This document shows, in pieces, positions 19,837 through 30,161 of a stretch of DNA of 64,000 bases. Numbering within the stretch: the stretch's first letter is position 1; each line of letters starts with the position of its first letter. The notes under the pieces were generated by a model. It searched no databases, was not told the origin of the DNA, and saw only the letters and a list, made by a program, of their open reading frames with translations. Source of the stretch: Megalonaias nervosa (lineage: Eukaryota; Mollusca; Bivalvia; Unionida; Unionidae); contig JAECUM010000841.1 in assembly GCA_016617855.1 (NCBI GenBank), forward strand, positions 62,001 to 126,000, in the 5' to 3' direction. The translations under genes were made by a program, and so were the position numbers.

Positions 19837-20259
19837 TTAAACGAAAATTTTCTTTATACCACTGCCAACAATACCACCACCGCGAACGATACCACTGCCC
19901 TCAACTGCTTTTTTCGTTGCGCCAGATATTGCTCCAGACGCCGCTGCTAGTCCTAATGTACCTAACACCGGCAAAATTTTAGGTAATAACGTTCTGGCTA
20001 TTACTGATAATGCCGGACCAAAGAAAACACCTTGTTTTGACATTGCTGTTATTTGTGTGGCACTTAAATTTAAAACAAAAGGTTTGCCGCGGTTATACTT
20101 ATTTATTTGTTTTTTGGTTAACACTAATTTTGTTGAAGTACCTTTGGAAATGTCAGGGTTGATTTTTAATGATACCTGCCTCTGCTTTGCAACAGCAGCT
20201 GCTAATTTTTTAACTTGACCATCAGTTAAATATATTTCTTTTACAATATATTTTGTCAT
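19837..20259 (-). CDS. Core-like protein with hydrophobic C-terminal segment (element B)
   Basis: An intact frame of about 140 aa, with the start at the ATG in TATATAATG. The N-terminal half includes YIVKEIYLTDGQVKKLAAAV and a Lys-rich LTKKQINKYNRGKPF. The C-terminal half carries KQGVFFGPALSVIARTLLPK and a Gly/Ala/Leu stretch (LGLAAASGAISGATKK), then a Gly-rich end. The hydrophobic motif after a basic half suggests a membrane-active or core role in the virion. That is inference; the position after the major capsid gene supports a structural protein. Confidence 0.65.
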   Translation of the reverse strand: MTKYIVKEIYLTDGQVKKLAAAVAKQRQVSLKINPDISKGTSTKLVLTKKQINKYNRGKPFVLNLSATQITAMSKQGVFFGPALSVIARTLLPKILPVLGTLGLAAASGAISGATKKAVEGSGIVRGGGIVGSGIKKIFV

Positions 20260-20303
20260 TATATACATATTACAGATTAAACTTGCAAAATTACATGTAA
20301 TTT

Positions 20304-21856
20304 TTAAACTTGTACTGTCATTTTACCTCCAACAGTATCAATCGTAATAAATCTGTCGCTGATCACTAACGCGTACACGTACAACTGCGCTACTGGAACT
20401 GCTCCTAATGTCCAAGTTATTTCAATATCAGCTGTGCTGTCGAGAGCTCGCTCGCTATGTTTACTAACATCAAAATAAAATATTGGATAAAGTGTACGAA
20501 ATTCCTCTACTGATATCTCAGATCCGTCTCCAACATCCTGATATTTTTGCACTGCGTCGAGCAGGTACATGTAAGGTCGAGTAATATTTTTATTAGCGTC
20601 ATCTGCAAAATTACATTATATTGCTCGTTCTGGATATTGCTTTGAATTTAGTCTAGCATGTATTCGTCTAACATCGGCATTATCAAATATTGCGTTATTT
20701 TGTTGTTGGTTACAACGTCGCGCTTGCCGTTGAAATACAATAAATAATTGCTTCGGCAGTTGTTCACTTGATGTTGTTGTAATTCGCCATGTGTAGTCGG
20801 TGGTATTTGGAACAGCTGTTTGATATATTTTATGTTGCTGAAAATTAATTCTGCTTGAGAGTTTATCAAGTGTATTATTTAATTCTGACATTTTAGTGAT
20901 TGATGGTGTTATTCGTGGCATCCACAGCGCAAGTTTATTTATGATAAACTGTACGTCAGCTCCGCCAGCCCTAAATAAACAGTCGTTCTGTTCTGATCGA
21001 TCTAAAATAAGTGTATGTTTAACTCCACGAAATACTTTATTGTAGTCGTGACAAAAGCCAAATACTGTACTTAACGGTAACATCATTGTAATTTGACGTG
21101 ATGCTGCTGCAAGTGCCTTTCTTCTGGTATGACCTTCATTGTAACGTATATTTTTTCTGACGGTAGGAAATGAGTTATTAATCAAATTCAACATTTCAGT
21201 GCCGGTTGCAGCCGCACCTGGTGGTGTTATACTAAGATTATTGCAAGCTGCAGTAAGTGAAACTCTTGTAGCGGCCTCATCAGCGTCTGCACCTGGTTCG
21301 ACTATACCTAGCGCAGCAGCATTAGCAATAAGAAAATTTCTTACAGTTGCAGCATCTGCAGCAGCATTAGCTCCAGCCACTAAAAGAGGTGGACCTCCGG
21401 TTGAAAACTCAGACGATGCCATAAAACCAGACCCACCACTTCCGGTATCATTAAACCACATCATATTAGTTGCAGTCGATCTGGAGTAATCATTTAAGTA
21501 ATATTTAAGATTGTACTCGCAACTTGTAGGTGACTTGAAATATCCTCAACAGTTTGATTGGCCAGCTGATATCTGGCACTTTTAAATAAACACCAGCCAT
21601 CATTTATAAGAGCTACTTCTGTGTTAGCTGCAATTGCAACAGTTACTTTAGCTATTGTCATCATCTGGCCGCGAACTTCCAATATTGCCTTGTGAGGTAA
21701 TAAAAATACATCTTCGTCTCGGGTATTAAATGTTCTAACACCAGCTTTATTTGGCTCATTAGAATTTTCGTCGAGATATTCAATATATTCAAATTCTGTT
21801 ATGGTGTTGTCGTTGTCATAAGTTTCTGTTAAATCGAGATAATTTTTGACAGACAT
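20304..21856 (-). pseudogene. Major capsid protein, double jelly-roll hexon type (element B)
   Basis: The most complete capsid gene in the window, from MSVKNYLDLTETYDND to GGKMTVQV (about 515 codons). Landmarks: FGFCHDYNKVFRGVKHTLIL, FIINKLALWMPRITPSI, EEFRTLYPIFYFDVS, ITWTLGAVPVAQL. Only two clear breaks are seen: a ~7-bp deletion near 21500 that shifts the frame, and a single in-frame TAA at 20616-20618 after QYPERAI. The Ala/Pro-rich segment at about 21200-21380 is probably an exposed loop. It lies between the Ala-rich small gene and the core-like gene. Confidence 0.9.
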
Positions 21857-21898
21857 TTTTTATTTATTAGATTATATAATTTTCTAACGATAACAATT

Positions 21899-22264
21899 TT
21901 ATTGCGGCGCTGTTACTTTAGATATTAACTTTTGTATAATCTGCTCGCCCTTTGGTGATAAAAGTTTTTTTGTTGTTGTTATCATAGCACGTTGAGTTTC
22001 TTTTGTTGGAGCGATTTCTGATATAACTTGTTTGATTGTTGGTGGTGATCCACTTTGTGGATTGCCTTTAATTTTATCAGCAACCTTTTATCCCACCGCA
22101 GTTCCAGCAGCAGATGAAGCTCCAGTTGCAAAAACTTTTGACGCGTCAAGTGCAATTGGTGCAACTTTATGAGCCATTCCCGGAACATTTTTAATAATTT
22201 TAGTAAATATATTTCCCAAAAATCCACCAATAATTTTTCTTCGGTAAATTTTTTTTTGTTTCAT
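21899..22264 (-). pseudogene. Small Ala-rich amphipathic virion protein, possibly pVI-like (element B)
   Basis: The start ATG in TATAATG (22264) is followed by MKQKKIYRRKIIGGFLGNIF and KVFATGASSAAGTAVG. One in-frame TAA at about 22088 replaces a CAA (Gln) codon of element A; the frame then continues to 21899 with a charged C-terminal half ending KLISKVTAPQ. A frame from the penton gene reads through into this gene without a stop. The function is inferred only from composition and position. Confidence 0.6.
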
Positions 22265-23100
22265 TATATCTGAGGTTGCATAAGACCGAAGTTGATTGCC
22301 AATCACGAAGTGATCGCGCGTAAGTTGTAAATAGTAAGTAACAACCTCGTTATTCAGATCCAGCTGTCGTCCAGATTGATCTGTCAACTGCATATTTATA
22401 CTCGTTATTTGATTTTCAACATTTAGCGGATAATAAATAACTTGCCGCGGACTAATTTGCATGAGCGATCCCGGTGGAACATCTGGAGAAAAACTATATA
22501 TCGTTTGTCCTTTACTACCCTGGGCTGAGTGAGATCCAGATGCAATGGAGCAATTTATCAGTATTGTATTTACGTCAGTTATATTTACCGGAAAATCACC
22601 GTCAAATGTTTTAGTTTGTTGTGTGGTTGATCCATATTTCTTGCGAGTAAATCCAGTCAGCGACGCTATGCTCTTTGCTGATGAAAATCTACTTCAAAAT
22701 TATTTTTTAATGTTATTCTGGCGCGTAAAGTATTATAATTTGGTGTTAGCTCAAAATTGTCAGCGACTCCTCCAAAAAATGTTATAAATTCGCGTATCGT
22801 CTTATTTAAATCAGTTATGTTGTAGGCTCCCTGTGGAATTTTAACTATAAATGTCCCAGTGGTTCTGTCGGAGGTAGAATGAAACGTAAATTCATCGTTT
22901 ACTCCAGTTTTTACGTTAGCCATGGAATGCCAACACGTACATGAAATTAATCCATTTTCATACTGTTTTTCAGTATCAAGTTGTACCGGTGGAATATAAT
23001 TTACTGAAAAATTTGCGCTATCTTTCGCGTTAGCTATCGATTTAGCTGTCGCGTTAGCTGTCGCGGCCGTACTAGAGTCTATTAATAATGTTGTTGACAT
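22265..23100 (-). pseudogene. Penton / minor capsid protein, single jelly roll (element B)
   Basis: Starts MSTTLLIDSSTAATANAT, with a longer N-terminal part than the element A frame. Landmarks: VKIPQGAYNITDLNKTIREF, NYNTLRARITLKN, PVNITDVNTILINCSI, TIYSFSPDVPPGSLMQ, INMQLTDQSGRQLDL. A frameshift near 22670 splits the gene. The 3' end lacks the stop seen in element A and runs in frame into the next gene, which may be a real fusion or a lost stop codon. The role is the vertex (penton) protein of the capsid. Confidence 0.85.
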
Positions 23101-23158
23101 TGTTATTTATTATATTTTTACAAAATTAACATTTAGAGAATTAACATTTATAAAATTG

Positions 23159-24649
23159 TTATATTAAATCGCTATGTAAAGTTTCGTATTCATCAGATGT
23201 TAATAAATTTTCCGATCTTAAATGATCAAGTATGTCAATAATTTCATTGTCAATTTCAGCGCCAACATTTCCAGCTTCCTTTGATGATATCAGCAGTATT
23301 AATCTGCCTATCATTTCGGCAGTTGATGTAAATATTTTTACACCTGTTCCAGTCTTTTTATTCGTGCGAATATTCTCATTAAATTCAAATTCATCATAAA
23401 AATTTACATATTTGGATTTTCCAGATCTAAATTTCTTCGCCGTAGATATTAAATTACTGGCAATAACACCATTTCTAGCTTGTTCATAAAATGTTTTAAG
23501 ATCTTCTCCTTTAGCTTCATTAGATTTTTCATAAGCATTTATTCCATTTTTATAAATATCATCTAATTTTTTAATAAAATCATCATATTCATTTTATGAC
23601 CATTTATCAATAATATCAACATCTTTAATATTATTTTCTTTTATAAAAGTATTGTATTCGGATTTTATTATTTTATCTGTTGTCATTTTTTTAATGTTCT
23701 CTTTACTTTCAGTTTCCGCTAGTAATACAGCTAGTGGTTTTTCAATCTCCTCTGGTCTATCAGTTTCCATCAGACTCGCAGCTTTTTAAATCTATTTCTT
23801 TTGCTATGATACTCAAAACATTACTGTGATGATCGAACTTTTTTCATTAATTATTTGATTAAGAGCTTTGATATAAAGATCGGCGATAATTCCTTGTCGG
23901 TATTTTTTAATAGCTCTGTCATATTCTACATTGTCCGGTGCTACTAAATCAATCTGTTTCTTATTTTCCTCCGATATTTGAGTTAACTGTGCAATTTTTT
24001 CGTCAGCATTATATTTTTTTTAAAAATATCGCATATTCTCGAATCTTTAAAATTGTAGTATATGTTAAATATTTTATACTCAAAATCTATTTTGTTATTT
24101 ATATTTTTTAAATCTTTTTCATATTGTGATAATCCTCTTGGAGAAGATTCTTTTCTCAAATACATCTCCTGAAATACATCTCCTGATTCTTCAATTTTTT
24201 TCGTTATATCTTCTAACTTTCTTCTAATCGGCCCAACTGTTAAAATTGCTAATCGTCGTTCAAATTCAAGTGGATTATTGATCAGCCGATCTATTTCAGT
24301 TGTCTAGTAACATGATTAATAATATGTTTTGAAAGTTCTTCAGCCAATCTTTTTCTTTCTTCGGCAGATCTAGCAACAATTTTTGCAACAGCTGCTTCTT
24401 GTTGTTCTTTGACTAATCCGATTATACCTTTTTCCTGTAGTCGCTTAACTTCTTCTTCTGACAGCGGTTTAGTTTCAGGTTGTTTTCCAAGTAGTGCCTC
24501 ACTAACTGGTTTGAGAATCGTAGCTGTTGTTTCTGCAGCAGTTATTTGTCCACGTCGTGCTTGCTGTACTCGCTGCTTAAATTCTGCCTGAGATTGAGCA
24601 AGTTTTTTAAATCTTCTATATGTTTTCTGTATTTTGCTCGTTTGTCCAT
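23159..24649 (-). pseudogene. Coiled-coil structural protein of unknown function (element B)
   Basis: Starts MDKRAKYRKHIEDLK, then shifts at an A run near 24600. The other frame continues with a Lys/Glu/Gln-rich helix (EFKQRVQQARRGQITAAETT) for over 100 codons, with further breaks near 24305 and 23790. The C-terminal end (EYETLHSDLI) matches element A. It is about 490 codons long and longer in the middle than the element A copy, which has a deletion. It would be the largest virion-region gene with no recognised family. Confidence 0.65.
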
Positions 24650-24683
24650 TTTATTATATATAAATTTTATATAAAACAAAAAC

Positions 24684-25376
24684 TTACTGCAGATAATTTT
24701 CAATACAACAACGAAACATTTTAGTTGGATCATGTGTTAGTTTATCAAATAAGAAAAAGTTATATTTATCCGCTGTCGCTTTATGATAAAGTTCAATAAA
24801 TTTATCTTTTGTCACATCGCCACATTGCTCGTTTGCAATATTTCTAACGTCAACATTGTCCAGTCCCGGAAATAATATAAAACAACCAGTATTTCGCCTA
24901 ATAAATCTGTCAACATTATTAAAACCTTGATCTAAATAAACAGAATTACATTTCTTATTACGCGACAGTGAAAAATATGATCTTATTTTATTCATCTCTA
25001 TATTATTTAGCGGAATATCGTCAAAAACTACTATCTTATGCTCGGACGAATCAAGTTGATTAACTGGAACAAGTTCTTCTGGTTGTCTGATAATAAAAAA
25101 ATCTTCACCAGCATCAAGATCATCACGAAGTTTGTTATTATATTCGCTTAGTAGCTCGCACTTATCTTGCTGTGGATTAATTGTATAAATATAAACTTGA
25201 TCGTAATTAAAATTATCTCCGAGAAGTAAATTCATAAGCAAATTTGTTTTTCCCGAACCAGTTCGTCCAACAATAAGATAATGACAATCTGGAAGTTCAT
25301 TGTTATGTTTATGTTTCACCAGCCACTCTGTATCAAAATTTAATATCGGTGACGACGTTGTCGTTGACTTTGCCAT
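24684..25376 (-). CDS. A32-like FtsK/HerA genome-packaging ATPase (element B)
   Basis: An intact 230-aa frame. The P-loop is at residues ~32-41 (VGRTGSGKTN), preceded by the hydrophobic strand CHYLI. Walker B is HKIVVFDDIPLN near residue 113. The downstream YFSLSRNKKCNSVYLDQGF segment fits the sensor/arginine region of the family. The C-terminal helix ends MFRCCIENYLQ. The size is typical of Polinton ATPases. It pumps DNA into preformed capsids. It is divergent from the fiber gene across 36 bp. It is one of the few unbroken genes, which may mean chance survival or a younger insertion than element A. Confidence 0.93.
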   Translation of the reverse strand: MAKSTTTSSPILNFDTEWLVKHKHNNELPDCHYLIVGRTGSGKTNLLMNLLLGDNFNYDQVYIYTINPQQDKCELLSEYNNKLRDDLDAGEDFFIIRQPEELVPVNQLDSSEHKIVVFDDIPLNNIEMNKIRSYFSLSRNKKCNSVYLDQGFNNVDRFIRRNTGCFILFPGLDNVDVRNIANEQCGDVTKDKFIELYHKATADKYNFFLFDKLTHDPTKMFRCCIENYLQ

Positions 25377-25412
25377 TGTTTGTTATACATTTTATGTTAT
25401 ATTAAATAAATA
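25377..25412. promoter_or_regulatory. 36-bp bidirectional promoter region, ATPase / fiber (element B)
   Basis: Only 36 bp lie between the two ATGs, with AT-rich patches (TATGTTATATTAAATAAATA). Both promoters must overlap here or extend into the coding regions. Confidence 0.5.
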
Positions 25413-26817
25413 ATGAGCCATTATACCAAATTTGGAACAACATTAGGAGATTCATCGGCCACAATAACAAACGGCAATATTGATTTATCCGGATATTTAA
25501 AAAAAAAAACTGGTGATAAAATGACAGGAAACCTGTCCATGTCAAATCAGCGAGCAATAGATTTAGAAACAGATTATCCGCCAATAAATGTTGTTGATAC
25601 ACAAACTGTCAGTTATAAACAACTAAAATCCGTCGACGGTAATAAACTAGATAAATCTGGCGGAACTTTAAGCGGCAACTTAGATATGTCAGGGAAAAAA
25701 ATTATAAATTTAGAGACTGGATATCCACCAGCAAACTTAAATCAGACTCAAGCGGTAAGTTATTTACAGTTGAAGTATGTTGATGATAATAAGCTTGATA
25801 AAATCGGTGGGACAATTACAGGTAATATTAACATGTCGAGTAAAAAAATTATTGGGTTAGAAACAGCGTATCCGCCAGCAAAATTTGATAATACACAAGC
25901 TGTAAGTTATTTACAGTTGAAGTATGTTGATGATAATAAGCTTGATAAAATCGGTGGGACAGTTACAGGTAATATTAACATGAAAGATAAAAAAATTATT
26001 GGGTTAGAAACTGTATATCCACCATCAGATTTAACACAAGCTGTAAGTTATGCACAACTAAAATCAGTTGACGATAGCAAACTTAACAAAGCCGGTGACA
26101 CAATGACAGGTAACCTTGCAATGAGTAATAACTCAAAAATAACTGGACTACCAACAACCTCACCACAAGCTGATGCTGATGCTATTAGTTATGCTCAGTT
26201 AAAAGAAGAACTTACCCCATATTTTAAGAAATCTGGTGGACCAGTGACAGGCAACATAAACATGAGAGACAAAAAATAACTACGACATATGTTCCAGTTA
26301 ACTATAATGATCTGACAAATAAAGCTTATGTTGATAGTCTGTCTAGTGGTATAAAACGAACTAAAAATAATGTTGGATATATTCCAACACTTTACAGGGA
26401 AAGTGATAACCGAGCCGGGTTTGAGGTAAGCGCATCAGCATATTATCCTGAAAATTATCCTTATTACGCTTTCTCTGATAGACATGAGTGGACGGCCAAC
26501 GGAGAAGTTGAAAATTTTTGGATTAAAATTAAATGTCCTACTGTTTGCTATTTGGCAATTTCATTTGCGAGGTCTATTAAACTCCAGTGTTGGGAGAATT
26601 TATAATTGGCAATTGGAAGGATCAAACAATGATATCGATTGAACAACATTATATAGTACAACAGACACTTATATTTCAACAGCACAATATTTTACAATTC
26701 CAGTAGAAAATACCGCTTACAAGTACTTATATTTTCGAGTTAATGTTTTTGCTGCTAAACATCTATTTCCAGGACTAACAGCATTTCAAATATATACACT
26801 CGATGATCAAAATTAAT
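25413..26817 (+). pseudogene. Fiber/attachment protein with shaft repeats and discoidin-like head (element B)
   Basis: A 288-aa open part starts MSHYTKFGTTLGDSSAT. It carries about six shaft repeats of ~40 residues (pattern NLxMS-KKIIxLETxYPP then TQAVSYxQLKxVDDNKLDK). A shift at about 26273 is followed by a conserved linker (VNYNDLTNKAYVDSL) and a C-terminal domain. That domain contains IYNWQLEGSNNDIDW and YLYFRVNVFAAKHLFPGLTA, the pattern of F5/8C (discoidin) galactose-binding folds. Further breaks are a stop near 26603 and a TGA (Trp codon) at 26638. A trimeric fiber with a glycan-binding head is the best reading; this is inference from architecture. Confidence 0.78.
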
Positions 26818-26833
26818 CTAATGCTATAAAATA

Positions 26834-27786
26834 ATGACAACACAATGGTTTACAGACCTTGCGACAGAATTTTATGATAATATTTTTAACCCCGCCAAAA
26901 AAGTTGGAGATGATTCACTAGAGGCACGTGCGATAAATATCAGAAAAAATTATTCAATTCCAATGATAAATTCTCCATTGTCAGAGGAAGAAAAAAAATT
27001 TGTTCGTGTTATGTATATGGGGGGACCACAACAAAAGAAGCAATAGAAAATTTTGAAGTGATAAGTAGATACTGTTATCCTGATGATTGTCTAGAAGAAC
27101 TTAAACAAGTTGCAATTATATTTAAAAAAATATTGCTCGAGCTTGATCCTGGAAATTTGGATTTGATAATAAAATCGAACTTAATAAAACAACGAGCTTA
27201 CGGTGAAAGAGAAGATATAAAAAAATTTGTAGAAGATAGTCATGATGGTCTCAAGAGATTTATGGAATCTAAAATAATAAGAATAAAAAGAAACAAAAAG
27301 TTATACAATAGTTTCTTGAAACGAGAAATTTTTAAGTATCTCGGTATTTACTACCACGACAAAGAAACCCTAATTAAAATCGTTACTATGACACCAGACA
27401 CTGAGTTAATTATTAAAGCATACTCAAATGCAATTTTGCCAATGATACGTAAAAGACCAGAATTTGATCCGATTATTATTGACAGATCTATAAAGATAAT
27501 TAAAAATTTTGACGATGAAATTAGTGATCTTAATGATATTGAGCGAGAAAAGTTTTTTGATAAAGTCAGCCAAACAGATTTAGTAGCAAAGCCTGATTCT
27601 TATTTTGATATAGGTGAAGAAGATGTTATTTCATTTCCATCAATCCAGCGCTCTAAACAATTGTTATTACGAAATTATTACAATGAAGTCGAGAAAATAC
27701 TTACAAAACCTTATGTAAAATTAATGTTAAAAGTAGCTTCTGCTATTGGTCTGCTAACAATCGAACTAAAATCACTCAAAAATTAA
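26834..27786 (+). pseudogene. Unknown protein of about 317 codons (element B)
   Basis: Starts at ATG in AAAATAATG, MTTQWFTDLATEFYDNIFNP. One frameshift near 27020, at a run of six G, separates the first 70 codons from a 242-codon frame rich in Lys, Ile and Glu. There is no signal peptide or clear membrane span and no recognised family. Its TAA overlaps the ATG of the next gene (TAATG), so the two may be translated from one mRNA. The element A counterpart lies outside the window. Confidence 0.55.
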
Positions 27787-28130
27787 TGCTAGCAAATTTT
27801 GTGGCCTCATATGTAACTATCAGACAACATCTTGTTTTAAAAAATTACACGTTAGATCAAGTAAGCTTGGTATTAGGGTATATTGATCAAACAGAAAGCG
27901 ATTACAGTAATTTAGTGAATGAAACAGATTTGTATGAACGTAAAGTAGGAACTACTTTTGACTCATACGCTTGGTTAAAGAAAAATGAGGTACTAACAGA
28001 TGAACGATATAAGGATACTTAGTCAGATGTTTATGACAAATGCAGAATTTTTATAGCTGATCCTAAAAATGATATTTTCCGTGAGTTTCTTGATTCGGTT
28101 GCTGGTTCCAGAACTTTTGTCTTTGTATAA
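27786..28130 (+). pseudogene. Unknown protein of 114 codons (element B)
   Basis: Starts MLANFVASYVTIRQHLVLKN and is interrupted by one in-frame TAG at 28020-28022, after which the same frame runs to 28130 (ending SRTFVFV). Its start overlaps the stop of the upstream gene. No family was recognised. Confidence 0.5.
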
Positions 28131-28141
28131 AATATTGTATA

Positions 28142-28632
28142 ATGAAAAAACATATAATCGATTTCAATCATATTTCAGAAGAAATTCCAAAACAAGATGT
28201 TGACTCACTAGTACAATATTACAAATTTTATCACAAAAACCTCTGGTGTGTAAAAGAATGTTATATATACTACCATAGAATACTTCGAGTAATATCATAT
28301 TTGCCATTGTTAATGACTAGCTCTGGTATAATCTCAAGTGGAACATTATTAAATCCGTTTTTGTTAATAATATCTGGTGTCGGTGTCTCTCTTTCAACAC
28401 TTGTAAAAAAAATTGAACCTAAACTTGAAACAAAAAAAATTCTTGTAAAATAGCAAGTATCACTTACAAAAAATTACTTGATCAAATACGATCTTATTTG
28501 CGAGGTGTAAAATATGATATGGACGATTTAATACGTGAGTTTCGTATTATTGACAGTATGTTAACGGATATCCTACCAATGAGAGTCAGCAGGTATGAAA
28601 AAGATTATCATAAAATATGGTTACAACAGTAG
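28142..28632 (+). pseudogene. Two-transmembrane protein (element B)
   Basis: Starts at ATG in TATAATG. The segment YYHRILRVISYLPLLMTSS followed by SGTLLNPFLLIISGVGVSLS gives two adjacent membrane spans at about residues 48-68 and 70-90, with a charged tail. A frameshift near 28445 breaks the tail, which continues to 28632 with amphipathic helices. Small two-span proteins of this kind are common in Polintons of invertebrates. The function is unknown; a role in virion membrane or exit is speculative. It ends 4 bp from the convergent NUMOD1 gene. Confidence 0.6.
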
Positions 28633-28636
28633 CTGT

Positions 28637-28957
28637 TTATTTTTGACTTTTAGCTTTAGTAATATCATTATCAAATAAAATATCAACCATATTGTCAATA
28701 AATGTCATCAAATCATCTGACCAACCTCTTATTCGTTCGTCATTTTCAGTTGCGAATGACCATACTGACCCATATTTTGGTGATATATGGTAACCAACTT
28801 TTTTAATACAGTCGCTTATTATTTTAGGTTTTATGCCTGTATAACTTGAGGCTGATTTTACTGAATTAAATCTCTTACAAAATCTGTTTGTTAAATCAAA
28901 TCCAACGTGTCTTATTGGATTATAATGATACATATTATATAATATTTCATTGTTCAA
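28637..28957 (-). CDS. NUMOD1-like DNA-binding protein (element B)
   Basis: An intact 106-aa frame. The middle matches the NUMOD1 helix-turn-helix pattern: FNSVKSASSYTGIKPKIISD, then a segment ending SPKYGSVWSFA. In homing endonucleases this module gives DNA sequence specificity. Here it stands alone, with no HNH or GIY-YIG part, so it may be a former endonuclease accessory or a regulator. The last 20 codons recur, degraded, at 14983-15046, the key link used to place the end of element A. Confidence 0.65.
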   Translation of the reverse strand: MNNEILYNMYHYNPIRHVGFDLTNRFCKRFNSVKSASSYTGIKPKIISDCIKKVGYHISPKYGSVWSFATENDERIRGWSDDLMTFIDNMVDILFDNDITKAKSQK

Positions 28958-28979
28958 TATGAAATTTCTATCAAAAAAG

Positions 28980-29345
28980 GTTTATTCTTTCTCCGACAAA
29001 TTTGGGGTTGGGGGTCTCTGATCTAGAATACGCGTTTGGTTTAGGATCAGCCTATTAGATTACTGAAAAATATATATATATATTGTCACTAAAAACGTTA
29101 ATCCAGCAGGTCATTCGAGTTCGAGTCCAGAATCTGTTTTTGGTTCAGGATCATCTTTCCAATTTTTGGTAGAGGGGTGGGGACTCCTCTCCAAGATCGA
29201 AAAAAAATTTCTGGCCACTCCAATAAAATATTTTTAGTCTTATTTTGAGCTGGAAATGACTCCTTAATAAAATTACAAAATAGGAAGTTTTATAGGATAA
29301 TTCTCGGTTTGGTTTAGGATCTGCCTATTAGTATACTACTGACTT
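28980..29345. repeat. Non-coding terminal repeat region, fiber-side end of element B
   Basis: Three degenerate copies of a segment with the core GGTTTAGGATC and nearby CCTATTAG occur at about 29015-29065, 29115-29155 and 29285-29340. Parts resemble 15054-15262. This fits a subterminal repeat region of a Polinton end; exact terminal bases and target duplication are not resolved. Confidence 0.55.
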
Positions 29346-30083
29346 ACCATAAAGGCATTTATTTAGTGTCCATCCCTATGTTTCTTTGTTGGTAGATTAG
29401 TCTGCTGCCGTGCCAACCAACGCAGTGAGTGAGAGAGAAGTTGGGGGGGGGCAATATTCTGACATTTTAATATAAAATAATCTGTTTTTAGAACCTTATT
29501 ATTAGGTTTTATAGAAGTGCCTGTCCCTATGTGCGGGCCCCCATGATACATACACAACTCACACGCAGTAAACCTCTTCGTTTTGCCAATAGCCTTTAAC
29601 CAGGTGCTCTAGATGACACACTTTGAATGATATGGCGGTCAATATATTTTGTGTATCATCTATCTGTGCGATTTTTTAAAAGATAACATATCATAGCCTA
29701 ATGTTGATGTCTGACAATACAGCTTGCATGTTGTGTATCTTTCGTTGTCGGTATACAGGTGTGGGAGAAGTGTACATTGGATATAGAACATGATGAGCAT
29801 TCTCGATAACATTAGACGTGAGACGTATAAGATGTAGGTCGTGGCTGCATGGGATCTATGATCACTGATTTCTCGCACTGAATTTTCAATGTTCTAGTCA
29901 AGTTTCCTTTTGGCATCTTGTTAATGACATTCATTTGTTCTAATAACAAAATACGCTTACCAGTTATGGGCAAGTCAAAATGAAGCAAATAAACAATCTA
30001 AACATTGTATAAATCGATCCGATGTCTGAAAAAGTAAATGAAAGGTAGTTGAATATAAGATTCTATGGTCTGTATTTAGGCTT

Positions 30084-30161
30084 CACCTCTAGCTATAAAT
30101 TACCTATTAGTATGTACAATGTCACCTCTAGCTATAAATTACCTATTAGTATGTACAATAT
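30084..30161. repeat. 39-bp tandem duplication
   Basis: Two adjacent, nearly identical 39-bp units starting CACCTCTAGCTATAAATTAC. Confidence 0.9.

Larger units (their letters stand above)
15263..29345 (-). mobile_element. Maverick/Polinton (adintovirus-like) element B, degraded, polymerase side truncated
   Basis: The same gene order as element A in the opposite orientation, with about 80-85% nucleotide identity by eye. It keeps the fiber-side end with three extra genes and a NUMOD1-like gene, followed by a non-coding terminal repeat region. Only the first ~195 codons of PolB remain, ending at ~15262. Breaks differ from those in element A, so the two copies decayed independently. The right boundary near 29345 is set by the last degenerate terminal subrepeat and is approximate; a terminal inverted repeat or target-site duplication could not be fixed by eye. 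Confidence 0.88.

Noticed and set aside
1..29345. Recent inverted duplication or assembly palindrome of one viral element.
   Set aside because: The copies differ at roughly 15-20% of bases by eye, have different breaks and different deletions, and one lacks most of PolB.
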